Assembly (NCBI RefSeq): GCF_000430505.1
Contig: NZ_AUMD01000019.1
Span: 1 to 64,000, forward strand
Source: Eisenibacter elegans DSM 3317
GTDB taxonomy: Bacteria > Bacteroidota > Bacteroidia > Cytophagales > Microscillaceae
Reading direction: 5' to 3'
Length of the DNA stretch: 64,000 bases
In this document: positions 16,942 to 25,174 of the stretch, one piece after another
Position numbering within the stretch: the stretch's first letter is position 1
Layout of the letters: each line of letters begins with the position of its first letter
Notes under the pieces: generated by a model
Told to the model about the DNA's origin: nothing
What the model saw: the letters and a program-made list of their open reading frames with translations, nothing else
Databases searched by the model: none
Translations under genes and position numbers: made by a program

Positions 16942-17988
16942 ATGAGCAAAACTACAACAACCGAGCCGCCCAAACGCATTGGTTTTTTTGAACGTTACTT
17001 GAGCCTTTGGGTCGCCTTGTGTATTGTGATAGGTGTACTGTTGGGGAGCTTGATGGGCGATACTTTCAAGGCTGTAAGCAACTGGAAAATAGCCGAAGTT
17101 AATGTCCCGATAGCTATTTTGGTTTGGCTGATGATTTATCCGATGATGGTGCAAATCGATTTCAGTTCGTTGCGCCATATCAAACACAATCTGCGCGGGC
17201 TTTGGCTAACCTTGATTGTCAATTGGGTGGTTAAGCCTTTTTCGATGGCTTTATTTGCTTGGCTATTTTTCACGCAGCTTTACGGCGCTTGGATTAGCCC
17301 AGAATTGGCCAAAGAATACTTAGCTGGAGCCATTTTGTTGGGAGCTGCTCCTTGCACCGCAATGGTATTTGTTTGGTCATACCTAAGCGATGGAGATGCT
17401 AACTATACTCTGGTACAGGTATCTGTGAATGATTTGGTGTTGCTGGTGGCTTTTATCCCGATTGTACAATTCCTTTTGGGAATGAACGCTATTTTTATTC
17501 CTTTTGACACCCTGATAGTGTCTGTTATTGTATTCGTCGTCATTCCATTAGTGGCGGGGTATTTCTCCTACCGTTGGCTAATGAAGCACAAAGGCGCGCA
17601 GTGGTTCACATCAGTATTTCTACCGGCGCTCAAGCCTGTGTCGATTGTGGCACTATTAGGTACATTGGTGCTGCTCTTTGCGTTTCAGGGAGCGCAGATT
17701 GTCCAGTCGCCGCTCCATATTTTCCTGATTGCTATCCCTCTAGCCATTCAGACTTACTTCATCTTTTTTCTATCCTGGTTTTCAGGGCGTTATTTAGGGA
17801 TTCAGTACCAAATATGTGCTCCGGCAGCAATGATTGGAGCCAGTAATTTCTTCGAGTTGGCAGTAGCAGTAGCTATTGTTCTATTTGGGATGGACTCAGG
17901 TGCCACCCTAGCGACGGTAGTGGGGGTATTGATAGAAGTACCTGTGATGCTCTCGTTGGTATATTTGGCCAAACGTTGGCGCTATTGA
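16942..17988 (+). CDS. acr3: ACR3-family arsenite efflux permease
   Basis: A 348-residue inner-membrane exporter of As(III) with ten hydrophobic segments. WLMIYPMMVQIDF and the block GAAPCTAMVFVWSYLSDGDA are ACR3 signatures; the cysteine in APCTAMVF (C138) is the residue known to be essential in this family. The chosen ATG (16942) lies 28 bp after the arsR stop and gives the usual length; the frame is open further upstream and overlaps arsR, but that start is unlikely. No arsC reductase follows; a terminator lies at 18079-18110. Confidence 0.92.
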   Translation: MSKTTTTEPPKRIGFFERYLSLWVALCIVIGVLLGSLMGDTFKAVSNWKIAEVNVPIAILVWLMIYPMMVQIDFSSLRHIKHNLRGLWLTLIVNWVVKPFSMALFAWLFFTQLYGAWISPELAKEYLAGAILLGAAPCTAMVFVWSYLSDGDANYTLVQVSVNDLVLLVAFIPIVQFLLGMNAIFIPFDTLIVSVIVFVVIPLVAGYFSYRWLMKHKGAQWFTSVFLPALKPVSIVALLGTLVLLFAFQGAQIVQSPLHIFLIAIPLAIQTYFIFFLSWFSGRYLGIQYQICAPAAMIGASNFFELAVAVAIVLFGMDSGATLATVVGVLIEVPVMLSLVYLAKRWRY

Positions 17989-18078
17989 GGCCTTGATTGT
18001 TTGAAAATATTGTTGTGCAAATACTGTTGCTAGGTCCTTCGGCTAGGGTTATCCAACCATTACAGCATTGCACAACCA

Positions 18079-18110
18079 CACAGCCCTCTTGTCAGAGGGC
18101 TGTGGTGTTT
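18079..18110. terminator. Rho-independent terminator after acr3
   Basis: Perfect 10-bp stem ACAGCCCTCT / AGAGGGCTGT with loop TGTC (18080-18103), flanked by an extra C-G pair and followed on the plus strand by TGGTGTTTTCTT. It lies between convergent acr3 and the methyltransferase gene and could serve both. Confidence 0.7.
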
Positions 18111-18128
18111 TCTTGAGAACACATCGTT

Positions 18129-19907
18129 TTATGAGCCTTGAAACCGCTGCGCTTGGTGTCCGGTGGCTTTTTCCCATTGCTCAACAATATCTTTGCAATA
18201 ATCAGGATTGATTTCTGCCGCATAGCAAGTCCTCCCTGTATCTTCGGCTACCATCAGGGTAGTACCTGCGCCTGCATAGGCATCAATCACCACTTCGGCA
18301 TCTCCCGAAAAAGCAGCCACAAGGTACTCCATAAAGTCATAAGGTCGGCTGCCTCGGTGTTCGGCCAATAGACTGGGGTTGTGGCTCGATTTAATCTCGA
18401 TACGCCAAGCATCCTTGGTTTTGCGCTGAATGCCTGTTTCTTGCGAAAACACAGCTGTATAAATCCATGTTTCGGCATCCGCTTGGGCCTTGGTTGGATT
18501 TTTGGCCGTTATCCAGCAGGCCATCGACCATCGGTAGGGCATTTCGGTTGTTTGGAGCAGCCGTTGTACCTCGTGTAAGGCTGGCGTAACCGCCACGATG
18601 CGGGCACGTTGCGCCAGCCAGTCGAGCGTCCAGTCATACGGAGCGGGGTTTTGCTCGTCGATTTCGGTTTGGTATGGTGGGTTTACAAAGGCAAAAGCTG
18701 CCTGCGCCGGCAAACGCTTTTGAAACACCGGCGATGATGCATCCCCACAGTAGAGCCAGTGGCGGCCTAGCTGCCACCATTCGCCTAGTTTTACTTGGCG
18801 CATTTGACGTTCGATGCGCTCCTGCTCAACGCGTTCCTCCGCATTTTTCTTGTCTCTAAAATACTCTGCAGTGCGTTCGGCCTCCTCACGAGTGCCGGTA
18901 CGCTTCATTTGTAGGGCATCTTTGTAGGCTTCCATCACCGACTGCTTGTCGATGCTTTTGAGCTCTTTCAAGCTGGCTACAAACCACTCCTTGAGATTAA
19001 TCTCCTCCTCTTCGATATTGTCTTGCAATACGTTGTACTCATAGAGCGTTAGGTGGTCGTCGAGGTTGTCGTAGTTTTTCTTAAACTGTTCGAGCAACTC
19101 CATAAACTCCCCTGCCAGCCGATTGTCAGACTGAAGCACGGCCTGTGCTACTTGCTGGCGCATCGCCTGCAAATCAAAAAGCTCCTGTATGATGATGCTG
19201 TCTGTTTTGATATCACGGATAGCCTGTGATATTTCAATGACCTGCGTTTTGTTGAGACTTTGTTTGATGACCATATCATGAAACCAGGCCCAGTCCTCTT
19301 TAGCCGCACGGTGAATTTCTTCAAGCTTGTACACCTCGTCCATTGGCGGCTCTTCGGGGCGCAGCTCACGCAGATATTGAAACACTTCAGCAGCATTGAG
19401 ATAGCGCCTCACCGTACTTTCGGCCATCCCGAGGCGTTGGGCATAGGCTGCCGCTGAGTACCCCCTCTTGCTGTCTTTTTGTACTACTTTGAGGGCGTTC
19501 AAGCCTATCTCGATAGGTTTGGTTTCGCTTTGGGTATTGCCCAAAACCAGTTGTATGAGCGCCTCTGTATCGTCCACATCACGTATCACACAAGGTAAGT
19601 CCGTAAAGCCTAAGGCACAGGCAGCGTGATAGCGGTGCTCGCCTTCGATGATTTGATACTGCTCACTATCCGGCAAAGGGCGTACCACTAAGGGGTGGGA
19701 GCTATCAAAACCGTCGTTGGTAATCAGGATTTTGAGCTGGGCTATTTTATCTTCGTTGGCGCCCAAAGGACGGTTATCGGGGTGAGGAACTATCTGACCA
19801 ACAGACAAAAGACTAATCTCGGCAGCTTTAATACGAACAACAGGGGTGGGTTCTTGTGATTCCAAGGGGATAGACGGGCTAGTGGGTGGGGTGATAAGGG
19901 TACTCAT
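18129..19907 (-). CDS. ParB-domain / N6-adenine-type DNA methyltransferase fusion
   Basis: A 592-residue protein (start ATG 19905-19907; a longer frame exists but adds a poor N terminus). Residues about 30-125 are a ParB/Srx-like domain with the motif GEHRYHAA (89-96), followed by a helix-turn-helix part (SAAAYAQRLGMAESTVRRYL) and a long charged helical linker. Residues about 385-590 form an N6/N4 methyltransferase: LGEWWQLGRHWLYCGDAS leads into NPPY at 409-412 (motif IV; N is allowed in the (D/N)PPY box), and DAYAGAGTT at 542-550 is the AdoMet-binding motif I. Motif IV precedes motif I, the beta arrangement. This architecture is common in phage and mobile DNA. No restriction enzyme is nearby, so it looks like a solitary methyltransferase. 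Confidence 0.82.
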   Translation of the reverse strand: MSTLITPPTSPSIPLESQEPTPVVRIKAAEISLLSVGQIVPHPDNRPLGANEDKIAQLKILITNDGFDSSHPLVVRPLPDSEQYQIIEGEHRYHAACALGFTDLPCVIRDVDDTEALIQLVLGNTQSETKPIEIGLNALKVVQKDSKRGYSAAAYAQRLGMAESTVRRYLNAAEVFQYLRELRPEEPPMDEVYKLEEIHRAAKEDWAWFHDMVIKQSLNKTQVIEISQAIRDIKTDSIIIQELFDLQAMRQQVAQAVLQSDNRLAGEFMELLEQFKKNYDNLDDHLTLYEYNVLQDNIEEEEINLKEWFVASLKELKSIDKQSVMEAYKDALQMKRTGTREEAERTAEYFRDKKNAEERVEQERIERQMRQVKLGEWWQLGRHWLYCGDASSPVFQKRLPAQAAFAFVNPPYQTEIDEQNPAPYDWTLDWLAQRARIVAVTPALHEVQRLLQTTEMPYRWSMACWITAKNPTKAQADAETWIYTAVFSQETGIQRKTKDAWRIEIKSSHNPSLLAEHRGSRPYDFMEYLVAAFSGDAEVVIDAYAGAGTTLMVAEDTGRTCYAAEINPDYCKDIVEQWEKATGHQAQRFQGS

Positions 19908-20042
19908 ATTTACACAAAACAAAATTAGCACAATTTGACCAAAAACAGAAACTAGTAAAGACGCATATTTTGCCAATAAAAATAGCGAATGACAAATTAA
20001 ATAGCAAATATTTAACCAAAAATCTACTGTTGGAGGCTGCCT

Positions 20043-20294
20043 CTTCCTCGAACCCCTGTGAGCTAAGTCTCATTTCACCCCCAAAATGAGGACTCAGCTC
20101 ACGCCACTGAATGTTTTTCCAAATGCCACAGTTAAAACTGTGGGCTAAGTCTTATTTTACCCCAAAATGAGGACTCAACTTGCCTCGAAGCCGGAACTCC
20201 GAGCTACTTTTCCAAAAATATCCAGTGATGTGGCCGCAACTTATCGTGGAGCTGAAGCGCCAAGCTGCTTTTCCAAAAATATCCAGAGGGCGTG
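20043..20294. mobile_element. Miniature inverted-repeat element, older copy split by a nested copy
   Basis: The family's internal block (GCTAAGTCTCATTT...AAATGAGGACTCA) begins near 20057 and stops at 20099; its continuation (CAACTTATCGTGGAGCTG...TTTTCCAAAAATATCCAGAGGGCGTG) runs from 20233 to 20294. The 133-bp insert between them is a second complete copy. The left end of the outer copy is eroded. Confidence 0.65.
20100..20232. mobile_element. Miniature inverted-repeat element, nested copy
   Basis: 133 bp from CACGCCACTGAATGTTTTT to AAAAATATCCAGTGATGTG. It is flanked by GACTCAGCT (left) and GCCGCAACT (right), an imperfect 9-bp duplication (6/9), and sits inside an older copy of the same family. 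Confidence 0.7.
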
Positions 20295-20500
20295 AGTTTT
20301 TTTCAAAATACCTCCTCAAACCCCGGCTTACACTCCCTTGCTACAAAAAATTCTATCGTTCAAAAAGCCTCTTATACCGTTAAAAATTGGCGTTGCACCG
20401 ACAATTCCAAAAAATCTATCAAATACAACAACCTTCCTACAAACAAGTAGGTTTAAATACATAGTTTATCAAAACAGCAACCCCTAAATATTTATCTAGT

Positions 20501-20851
20501 ATGAACAAGTTATTCTCTTGGTCGCTCGCATTAGTATTGATGCTGACCCTACAAAGCACTGCTTTTTCACAAGATTTCTTTGTGTATGATGGCGACGATT
20601 TCTCTGTGTGGCTTGAAACCAACTCCGACAAAAGCAAAATTACTGGCGTTAAGTTTTCTGCTGAAGGCCAATGGCACGCTTTCAAAATTATCGACTTCTA
20701 TAATTTAGAAAGTGATAGCAAAGGAGGTTTTGTATATGTAGTAAAAGATGGTGCCGGCAATGAGTTTACGGTAGATTATCGCCGCTATGCTGACTATATT
20801 GTAGTACACGCTGAGGATGGTACCGAATGGAGGCTCCGCCGTAGAAAGTAA
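20501..20851 (+). CDS. Exported protein of unknown function, 116 residues
   Basis: A signal peptide (MNKLFSWSLALVLMLTLQST, cleavage after AFSQ) precedes a mature domain of about 93 residues, rich in aromatic and acidic residues and ending in an arginine cluster (EWRLRRRK). The pattern of alternating beta strands (FFVYDGDDFSVWLE, GGFVYVVKDGAG, YIVVHAEDGT) suggests a small beta-sandwich or barrel. No family recognised. It has its own strong terminator hairpin at 20881-20930. Confidence 0.65.
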   Translation: MNKLFSWSLALVLMLTLQSTAFSQDFFVYDGDDFSVWLETNSDKSKITGVKFSAEGQWHAFKIIDFYNLESDSKGGFVYVVKDGAGNEFTVDYRRYADYIVVHAEDGTEWRLRRRK

Positions 20852-20880
20852 GGGAGTATTGATTTCCCCAACCCCATCTG

Positions 20881-20930
20881 CCCGCCAATACCCGCTCCAT
20901 CACTGGAGTAGGTGTTGGCGGGTCTTGTTT
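20881..20930 (+). terminator. Rho-independent terminator
   Basis: A 19-bp stem, CCCGCCAATACCCGCTCCA / TGGAGTAGGTGTTGGCGGG (16 of 19 positions paired), loop TCAC, followed by TCTTGTTTT. It terminates the 116-residue exported protein gene. Confidence 0.75.
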
Positions 20931-21096
20931 TGGGAAAAAGAAATACTTGAAGGATAAATTAAAATCATTATCAACTGATTATAAGACGGTTACAAGTATT
21001 TACTTGAGGTAATACTCGAATATGGTACGGGTTTTGTAGGTGTATCGTCGTTGGATTTTATGTTCTTGTTGTACAACTAAGCCAACCCCACATACG

Positions 21097-22314
21097 ATGC
21101 CTTTACATACGCGACATATACTCCCTTCGGTTGGCCTTAGCCTGTTGATGTTTTTGATGATTCAATGTGGCCAAGACCACTCCAGCCAAGCAGCAGATAA
21201 CCAACCAGCCAAACTTGCGCTGACGATGCCCGATGAAGAAAGTGAAGACTTTCAACCTTTCTCTGTGCCATTGGAACGTGAGCTGCGCGATAGCTTGCCT
21301 ACAGCTACTCACACTACACCATTGCAAAAAACAGCCGAAACACAGTCTCAAAGCGAAGACACGGATAAGCCTAACATCATCATTACGGAAATAAATGTGC
21401 ATAGCACAAAAGAAAATATCCGCCTTGACAAAGACCAGCTCCAAAAAACAGGTGTTACCATTCGAGGCGCTGATAATAGTCTGTATGAGATGACATACAC
21501 AGCGCCCGATAGTACTATGCGTGGCGAGGTGGTGGCAAACCCTAAGGACATTGTCATACAGGAGGAACACACCGCATTATTTATGCGCCGCTTTCAACGT
21601 GCGCTCATTTCAGGGTTTAACCAAGCCCGCGAAGATTTGATTTTTGCTTCGCAAATAGTAAAAACTATTGTGGCTGACAGTGCCGCCCCTGTTTTTCAGG
21701 ATATTGTCATCGATTTCCGCCCTACTGACAGCATTCAAGTGGTACTTGAAGATATAGAAGACAACACCGACAAAGAACAAATTATCTTAGGGTCTCCCAA
21801 TATCAGTACCGAAGAGGAAGTCCGTAAACGAGCCAACGATGCTCAACAACGCTTTGAAAGCTACCAAGCCGATGAGCGCAAGATGTTTGTACAGGTAGAA
21901 ACTAAGGTCTTTTTTGAAAGTGGTAAGGACTTACTAGACAAAGAAAACCAAGCCCGTCTCGACGATATTGTGCGCGACATCAATAACGACATCACACGCT
22001 ATACCCAAGAAAACCCCGATGATAAGTTAATTTTCTTGTTACACGTGCGAGGTTATGCCGACGAGAAGCCCTTCTTCCCCACACAAGCTGAAGAACAACG
22101 TAAATTGCAGAATCAGCAGCTCTCGGCACGCCGTGCGCAAAGTATTGAGAAGTACATCTTAAGCCGTTTGGTGAACAAAAATATCGAAATAGAAGCTATC
22201 ATTGAAGGCCTTGGGGAGGAGCTACCTCCGCGTGTTTTCCCTAATGATGAGGTATCAGATCCGCGTCGACGTGCTTGTGCTATTTATTTCTTGGTGTGTA
22301 ATCAGGATTATTAG
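21097..22314 (+). CDS. OmpA-family lipoprotein
   Basis: The start at ATG 21097 gives a lipoprotein signal (LPSVGLSLLMFLMIQCGQDH, lipobox cysteine in MIQC); the frame is open 19 codons further upstream. About 240 residues without recognised domain, rich in acidic and threonine residues, precede an OmpA-like peptidoglycan-binding domain (about residues 285-405): VFFESGKDLLDKENQARLDD, HVRGYADEKPFF, LSARRAQSIEKYI and IIEGLGEELPPR. The canonical tail D-x-x-x-x-x-N-R-R is replaced by DEVSDPRRRACAIYF. It probably anchors the outer membrane to peptidoglycan. Single gene. Confidence 0.8.
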   Translation: MPLHTRHILPSVGLSLLMFLMIQCGQDHSSQAADNQPAKLALTMPDEESEDFQPFSVPLERELRDSLPTATHTTPLQKTAETQSQSEDTDKPNIIITEINVHSTKENIRLDKDQLQKTGVTIRGADNSLYEMTYTAPDSTMRGEVVANPKDIVIQEEHTALFMRRFQRALISGFNQAREDLIFASQIVKTIVADSAAPVFQDIVIDFRPTDSIQVVLEDIEDNTDKEQIILGSPNISTEEEVRKRANDAQQRFESYQADERKMFVQVETKVFFESGKDLLDKENQARLDDIVRDINNDITRYTQENPDDKLIFLLHVRGYADEKPFFPTQAEEQRKLQNQQLSARRAQSIEKYILSRLVNKNIEIEAIIEGLGEELPPRVFPNDEVSDPRRRACAIYFLVCNQDY

Positions 22315-22556
22315 TGCGCATACGCCCTTCGGTCTGATGGGCTTGTGTTCTGTCAGGTATGCGTGGTGTACGTGTCTAAGGGGGATGTGAGCGGCAAGCG
22401 CTGTGATAGCTCCCTGCATCCGACAGAATGGATAAAATACCCCCTCAACATTCGGCGCAGGACTAAGGTCGAAAGCTCGACCCTACACGCCTAAAGGGCA
22501 CTGGGGAAGCCTCAAAAGACGTAAGCTCTACAACATCAAGGCCAATGCCAAACAAC
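22315..22556. other. Intergenic region with hairpin and repeat-like blocks
   Basis: No coding signal is seen. It holds a small hairpin GGTCGA-AAGC-TCGACC (22467-22482) and a GGGGAAGCC block (about 22512) also present in two other gaps of the window. Confidence 0.3.
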
Positions 22557-22594
22557 AAAAAAAGCCACCCGAAGAGTACGAGATGGCTTTTTTT
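22557..22594 (-). terminator. Rho-independent terminator of the exonuclease gene
   Basis: AAAAAAAGCCA / TGGCTTTTTTT form a perfect 11-bp stem around a 16-nt loop. On the minus strand it lies 6 bp after the stop codon at 22600. Confidence 0.65.
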
Positions 22595-22599
22595 GGTAC

Positions 22600-23433
22600 T
22601 TATTTCTTATTGAAGTTCCTTAGCTTTATTTCTGTGAGTTTGCGTTTGGTATCGAGCGGGAAATCGCCTTTGAGCATCCAATCATAGTATGAGGGCTCTT
22701 TTTGGAGCACTTCTAGGACAGTTTTGTCGCGGTGTTTGCCAAACTTGAATATCTCTTCTCCTTTGCTGTTGTAGCCCAAACGCCCCGCAAGGTCTACCAT
22801 TTTTTCGGCAGTGATTTGGTGTAGGGCATCCATATCGTTTTTGACAGGTGTATAGAGTTGCCCCTCCCCGTTTTTAATTTCCACCCCTTCGTAGCGCTGT
22901 ACTTGTGCTTCTAGCACTCTGTAAGTAGCATAGGTATCGGCTTCGGCACTGTGTGCGTTTTCGAGTGTTTCGTCGCAGTAGAACTTATAGGCCGCAGAGA
23001 GGTTACGCGGCTCCATAAGGTGGAAAATACGCTGCGCATCAATCAGGCGGCGATTGCTCAGGTCGAGGTCGAGCTCTGCACGCAAAAACTCTTCGACCAA
23101 CATCGGTACATCAAAGCGGATGGAATTGAAGCCGGCCAAGTCGCAACCTTCCAAAAACTTATACAGCTCCTTGGCGACCATTTTGAACAAAGGGGCATCG
23201 GCCACATCCTCGTCATAGATACCGTGTATCAAACTAGACTCCAAGGGGATGGCTCTACCCGGGTTGATTCTTTTGGTCAGCGGAAGCAGCTCACCGTTAG
23301 GCATGGCCTTCAAAATAGCAATCTCGACGATGCGATCGTTCGTAATGTTGATGCCGGTTGTTTCTAAATCAAAGAAAGCCAGCGGTTTACGCAAATTAAG
23401 GCTATGCTTACGGTCAATGGGTGGGGTACTCAT
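22600..23433 (-). CDS. DEDDh 3'-5' exonuclease (DnaQ-like)
   Basis: A 277-residue protein with the DnaQ/RNase T exonuclease domain in the first 180 residues. The catalytic set is visible: FDLETTG gives D22 and E24, FNSIRFDVPML gives D108, and NAHSAEADTYAT gives H161 and D166. The C-terminal 90 residues end in a block IFKFGKHRDKTVLEVLQKEP, which belongs to the small putative quorum-sensing-regulated/DUF3820-type domain often attached to such exonucleases. It may edit or trim DNA or RNA; the exact role is unknown. Its start is 8 bp downstream of the mpl stop, so the two are co-transcribed. Confidence 0.85.
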   Translation of the reverse strand: MSTPPIDRKHSLNLRKPLAFFDLETTGINITNDRIVEIAILKAMPNGELLPLTKRINPGRAIPLESSLIHGIYDEDVADAPLFKMVAKELYKFLEGCDLAGFNSIRFDVPMLVEEFLRAELDLDLSNRRLIDAQRIFHLMEPRNLSAAYKFYCDETLENAHSAEADTYATYRVLEAQVQRYEGVEIKNGEGQLYTPVKNDMDALHQITAEKMVDLAGRLGYNSKGEEIFKFGKHRDKTVLEVLQKEPSYYDWMLKGDFPLDTKRKLTEIKLRNFNKK

Positions 23434-23441
23434 AAATAAAC

Positions 23442-24812
23442 TTATACGGAGGTGATAATTTGGTTGGCCAAGGCTTCGAGGTTGAGTTGGTCAAAACTAC
23501 CCGAACTCATCATCAGCAGCACTTTGTCATTCCAATCTTGGCCAAGTAAGGTTGCCTTGAGGGCTTCGATATCTGTGAAAATTTGCAAGTTCTTATGATT
23601 AAACGCTTTCTGAATGTCTTCCGGCGAAATTTCTTCTAGTTTTTTGTGGGCTACTGTTTCGGGGCTGTAATAAATCAGTGCGGTATCGGCAGCTTTGAAG
23701 GTGTTGTAGTATTGCTGCAAAAACTCTTTGTTGAGTGAGCTAAATGTATGCAGCTCCAAGCAACCTACCAAATGGTGCTGCGGGTACTGTTGTTTGACCG
23801 CTTGTGCCGTGGCTCTGAGCTTAGAAGGCGCGTGGGCAAAATCCTTGAATATGATGGTTTGCTCGCTTTCGGCTACTTTTTCGAGGCGGTTGGCCGCCCC
23901 TCTAAAAGACTGTATGGCCTCATAAAACTGCTCTTCTGTTACGCCCAGGCGCAAGCAGACCAACTTAGCTGCCTGAATGTTTTTCATATTATGCTCCCCG
24001 AACACTTGCAAAGGAATTTCTTGCTTATCAGGCCCTATGAGGAAGGTCTGCTCATCTTTGATTTTGTGTGGATGAGCCACATAATCTATGCGGTTTACAT
24101 CTGCGCGCTCTTTGTTGCCAATCACTTGTGCAATGGGGTCATCTGACGAGTATATCAAGGTGCCGGCCTTGGGGCTTTGTTCGGCAAACTGCTCAAAGGC
24201 CGCCACATACTCTTCTAAGGACGGATATACATTGATATGATCCCAAGCAATGCCGCTGATGACACCAATATGATGCTTATAGTGCCAGAATTTGGGCGTA
24301 GGGTCAAGCACAGAAGTAAAATACTCATCGCCTTCGATAATCATCACCGGAGCCGTGTGAGAAGTTTTGACCATACGCTCAAAGCCCTCTACTTCTGCCC
24401 CAATGAGGTAGTCAAAATCACGGTTGATATGCTGTAGTGTATGCAAAATAATAGACGTGATAGTAGTTTTGCCGTGGCTGCCTGCAATCACTACGCGCTG
24501 TTTGTCTTCGGCTTGCTGATAGATATATTCGGGGAAAGAGTAAATACGGAGGCCTAATTGCTGTGCTCTTTTGAGCTCGGGGTTGTCAGCACGGGCGTGC
24601 ATCCCAAGGATGACAGCATCCAAGTCGGGGGTGATTTTATCTTCAAACCATCCCTCTGCCGTAGGTAGCAGGCCGTATTTCTCCAGTCGCTGACGCGAAG
24701 GGTTGAAGATTTGGTCGTCAGAGCCGCTTACCTTTACCCCTTTGAGGTGTAGGTCTATGGCTAGGTTGTGCATCACACTACCACCAATTGCGATGAGGTG
24801 TACTTTTTGCAT
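23442..24812 (-). CDS. mpl: UDP-N-acetylmuramate:L-Ala-gamma-D-Glu-meso-DAP ligase (murein peptide ligase)
   Basis: A 456-residue cytoplasmic Mur ligase that reattaches recycled murein tripeptide to UDP-MurNAc. The N-terminal Rossmann domain starts VHLIAIGGSVMHNLAIDL, where the conserved G-x-x-M-x-x-L of Mpl/MurC is seen. The ATP loop is GSHGKTT at 111-117, and GDEYFTSVLDPTPKFWHY is an Mpl-type central motif (MurC has a different sequence here). IFKDFAHAPSKLRATAQA lies in the C-terminal domain. This subtype, common in Bacteroidota, distinguishes it from MurC. The exonuclease gene follows within 9 bp. Confidence 0.88.
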   Translation of the reverse strand: MQKVHLIAIGGSVMHNLAIDLHLKGVKVSGSDDQIFNPSRQRLEKYGLLPTAEGWFEDKITPDLDAVILGMHARADNPELKRAQQLGLRIYSFPEYIYQQAEDKQRVVIAGSHGKTTITSIILHTLQHINRDFDYLIGAEVEGFERMVKTSHTAPVMIIEGDEYFTSVLDPTPKFWHYKHHIGVISGIAWDHINVYPSLEEYVAAFEQFAEQSPKAGTLIYSSDDPIAQVIGNKERADVNRIDYVAHPHKIKDEQTFLIGPDKQEIPLQVFGEHNMKNIQAAKLVCLRLGVTEEQFYEAIQSFRGAANRLEKVAESEQTIIFKDFAHAPSKLRATAQAVKQQYPQHHLVGCLELHTFSSLNKEFLQQYYNTFKAADTALIYYSPETVAHKKLEEISPEDIQKAFNHKNLQIFTDIEALKATLLGQDWNDKVLLMMSSGSFDQLNLEALANQIITSV

Positions 24813-25174
24813 AGGCTTCGTCTTATCGTCTTTATAAAAATCAGCAAACTAAATTGTTTGTTAGCTTTGCACCTAAGGCGCAACAATTCATTAATACAAA
24901 TTTGGCAATATTTTGGCCAAAACAAAACCTTTGTCCGCTCTTTAGCCCAAAAGCGCTTGAAATCTCTCCTTGTAGCACGCCTGTATTTGGTAGGCTTAGT
25001 CGGTTTTTGTGGTTTAAGGCTAGGATAAGCAAAATCAATGTCTGTATCAGGATTCACAGGATTGATGGATGAACAAGATAAGCAAAATCAATGTCCGTAT
25101 CAGGATTTATAATTTCACAGCTATTTGTCCCCTAATTATCCCCTAATCCTGATACAGACAATGTGCAAGACCCT
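24813..25174. repeat. Short direct and inverted repeats between mpl and the prkA-like gene
   Basis: A 30-bp unit beginning GATAAGCAAAATCAATGTC and ending GTATCAGGATT occurs at 25024-25053 and again at 25077-25106, with one T/C difference. Part of it recurs inverted at about 25144-25164 (AATCCTGATACAGACAATG). The core resembles the ATCAGGATT-type intergenic repeats common in Bacteroidota. No gene is seen in the region. Confidence 0.5.

Noticed and set aside
25024-25164. Repeats considered as a CRISPR-like array
   Set aside because: Only two direct copies and one partial inverted copy; no regular spacers and no cas genes.
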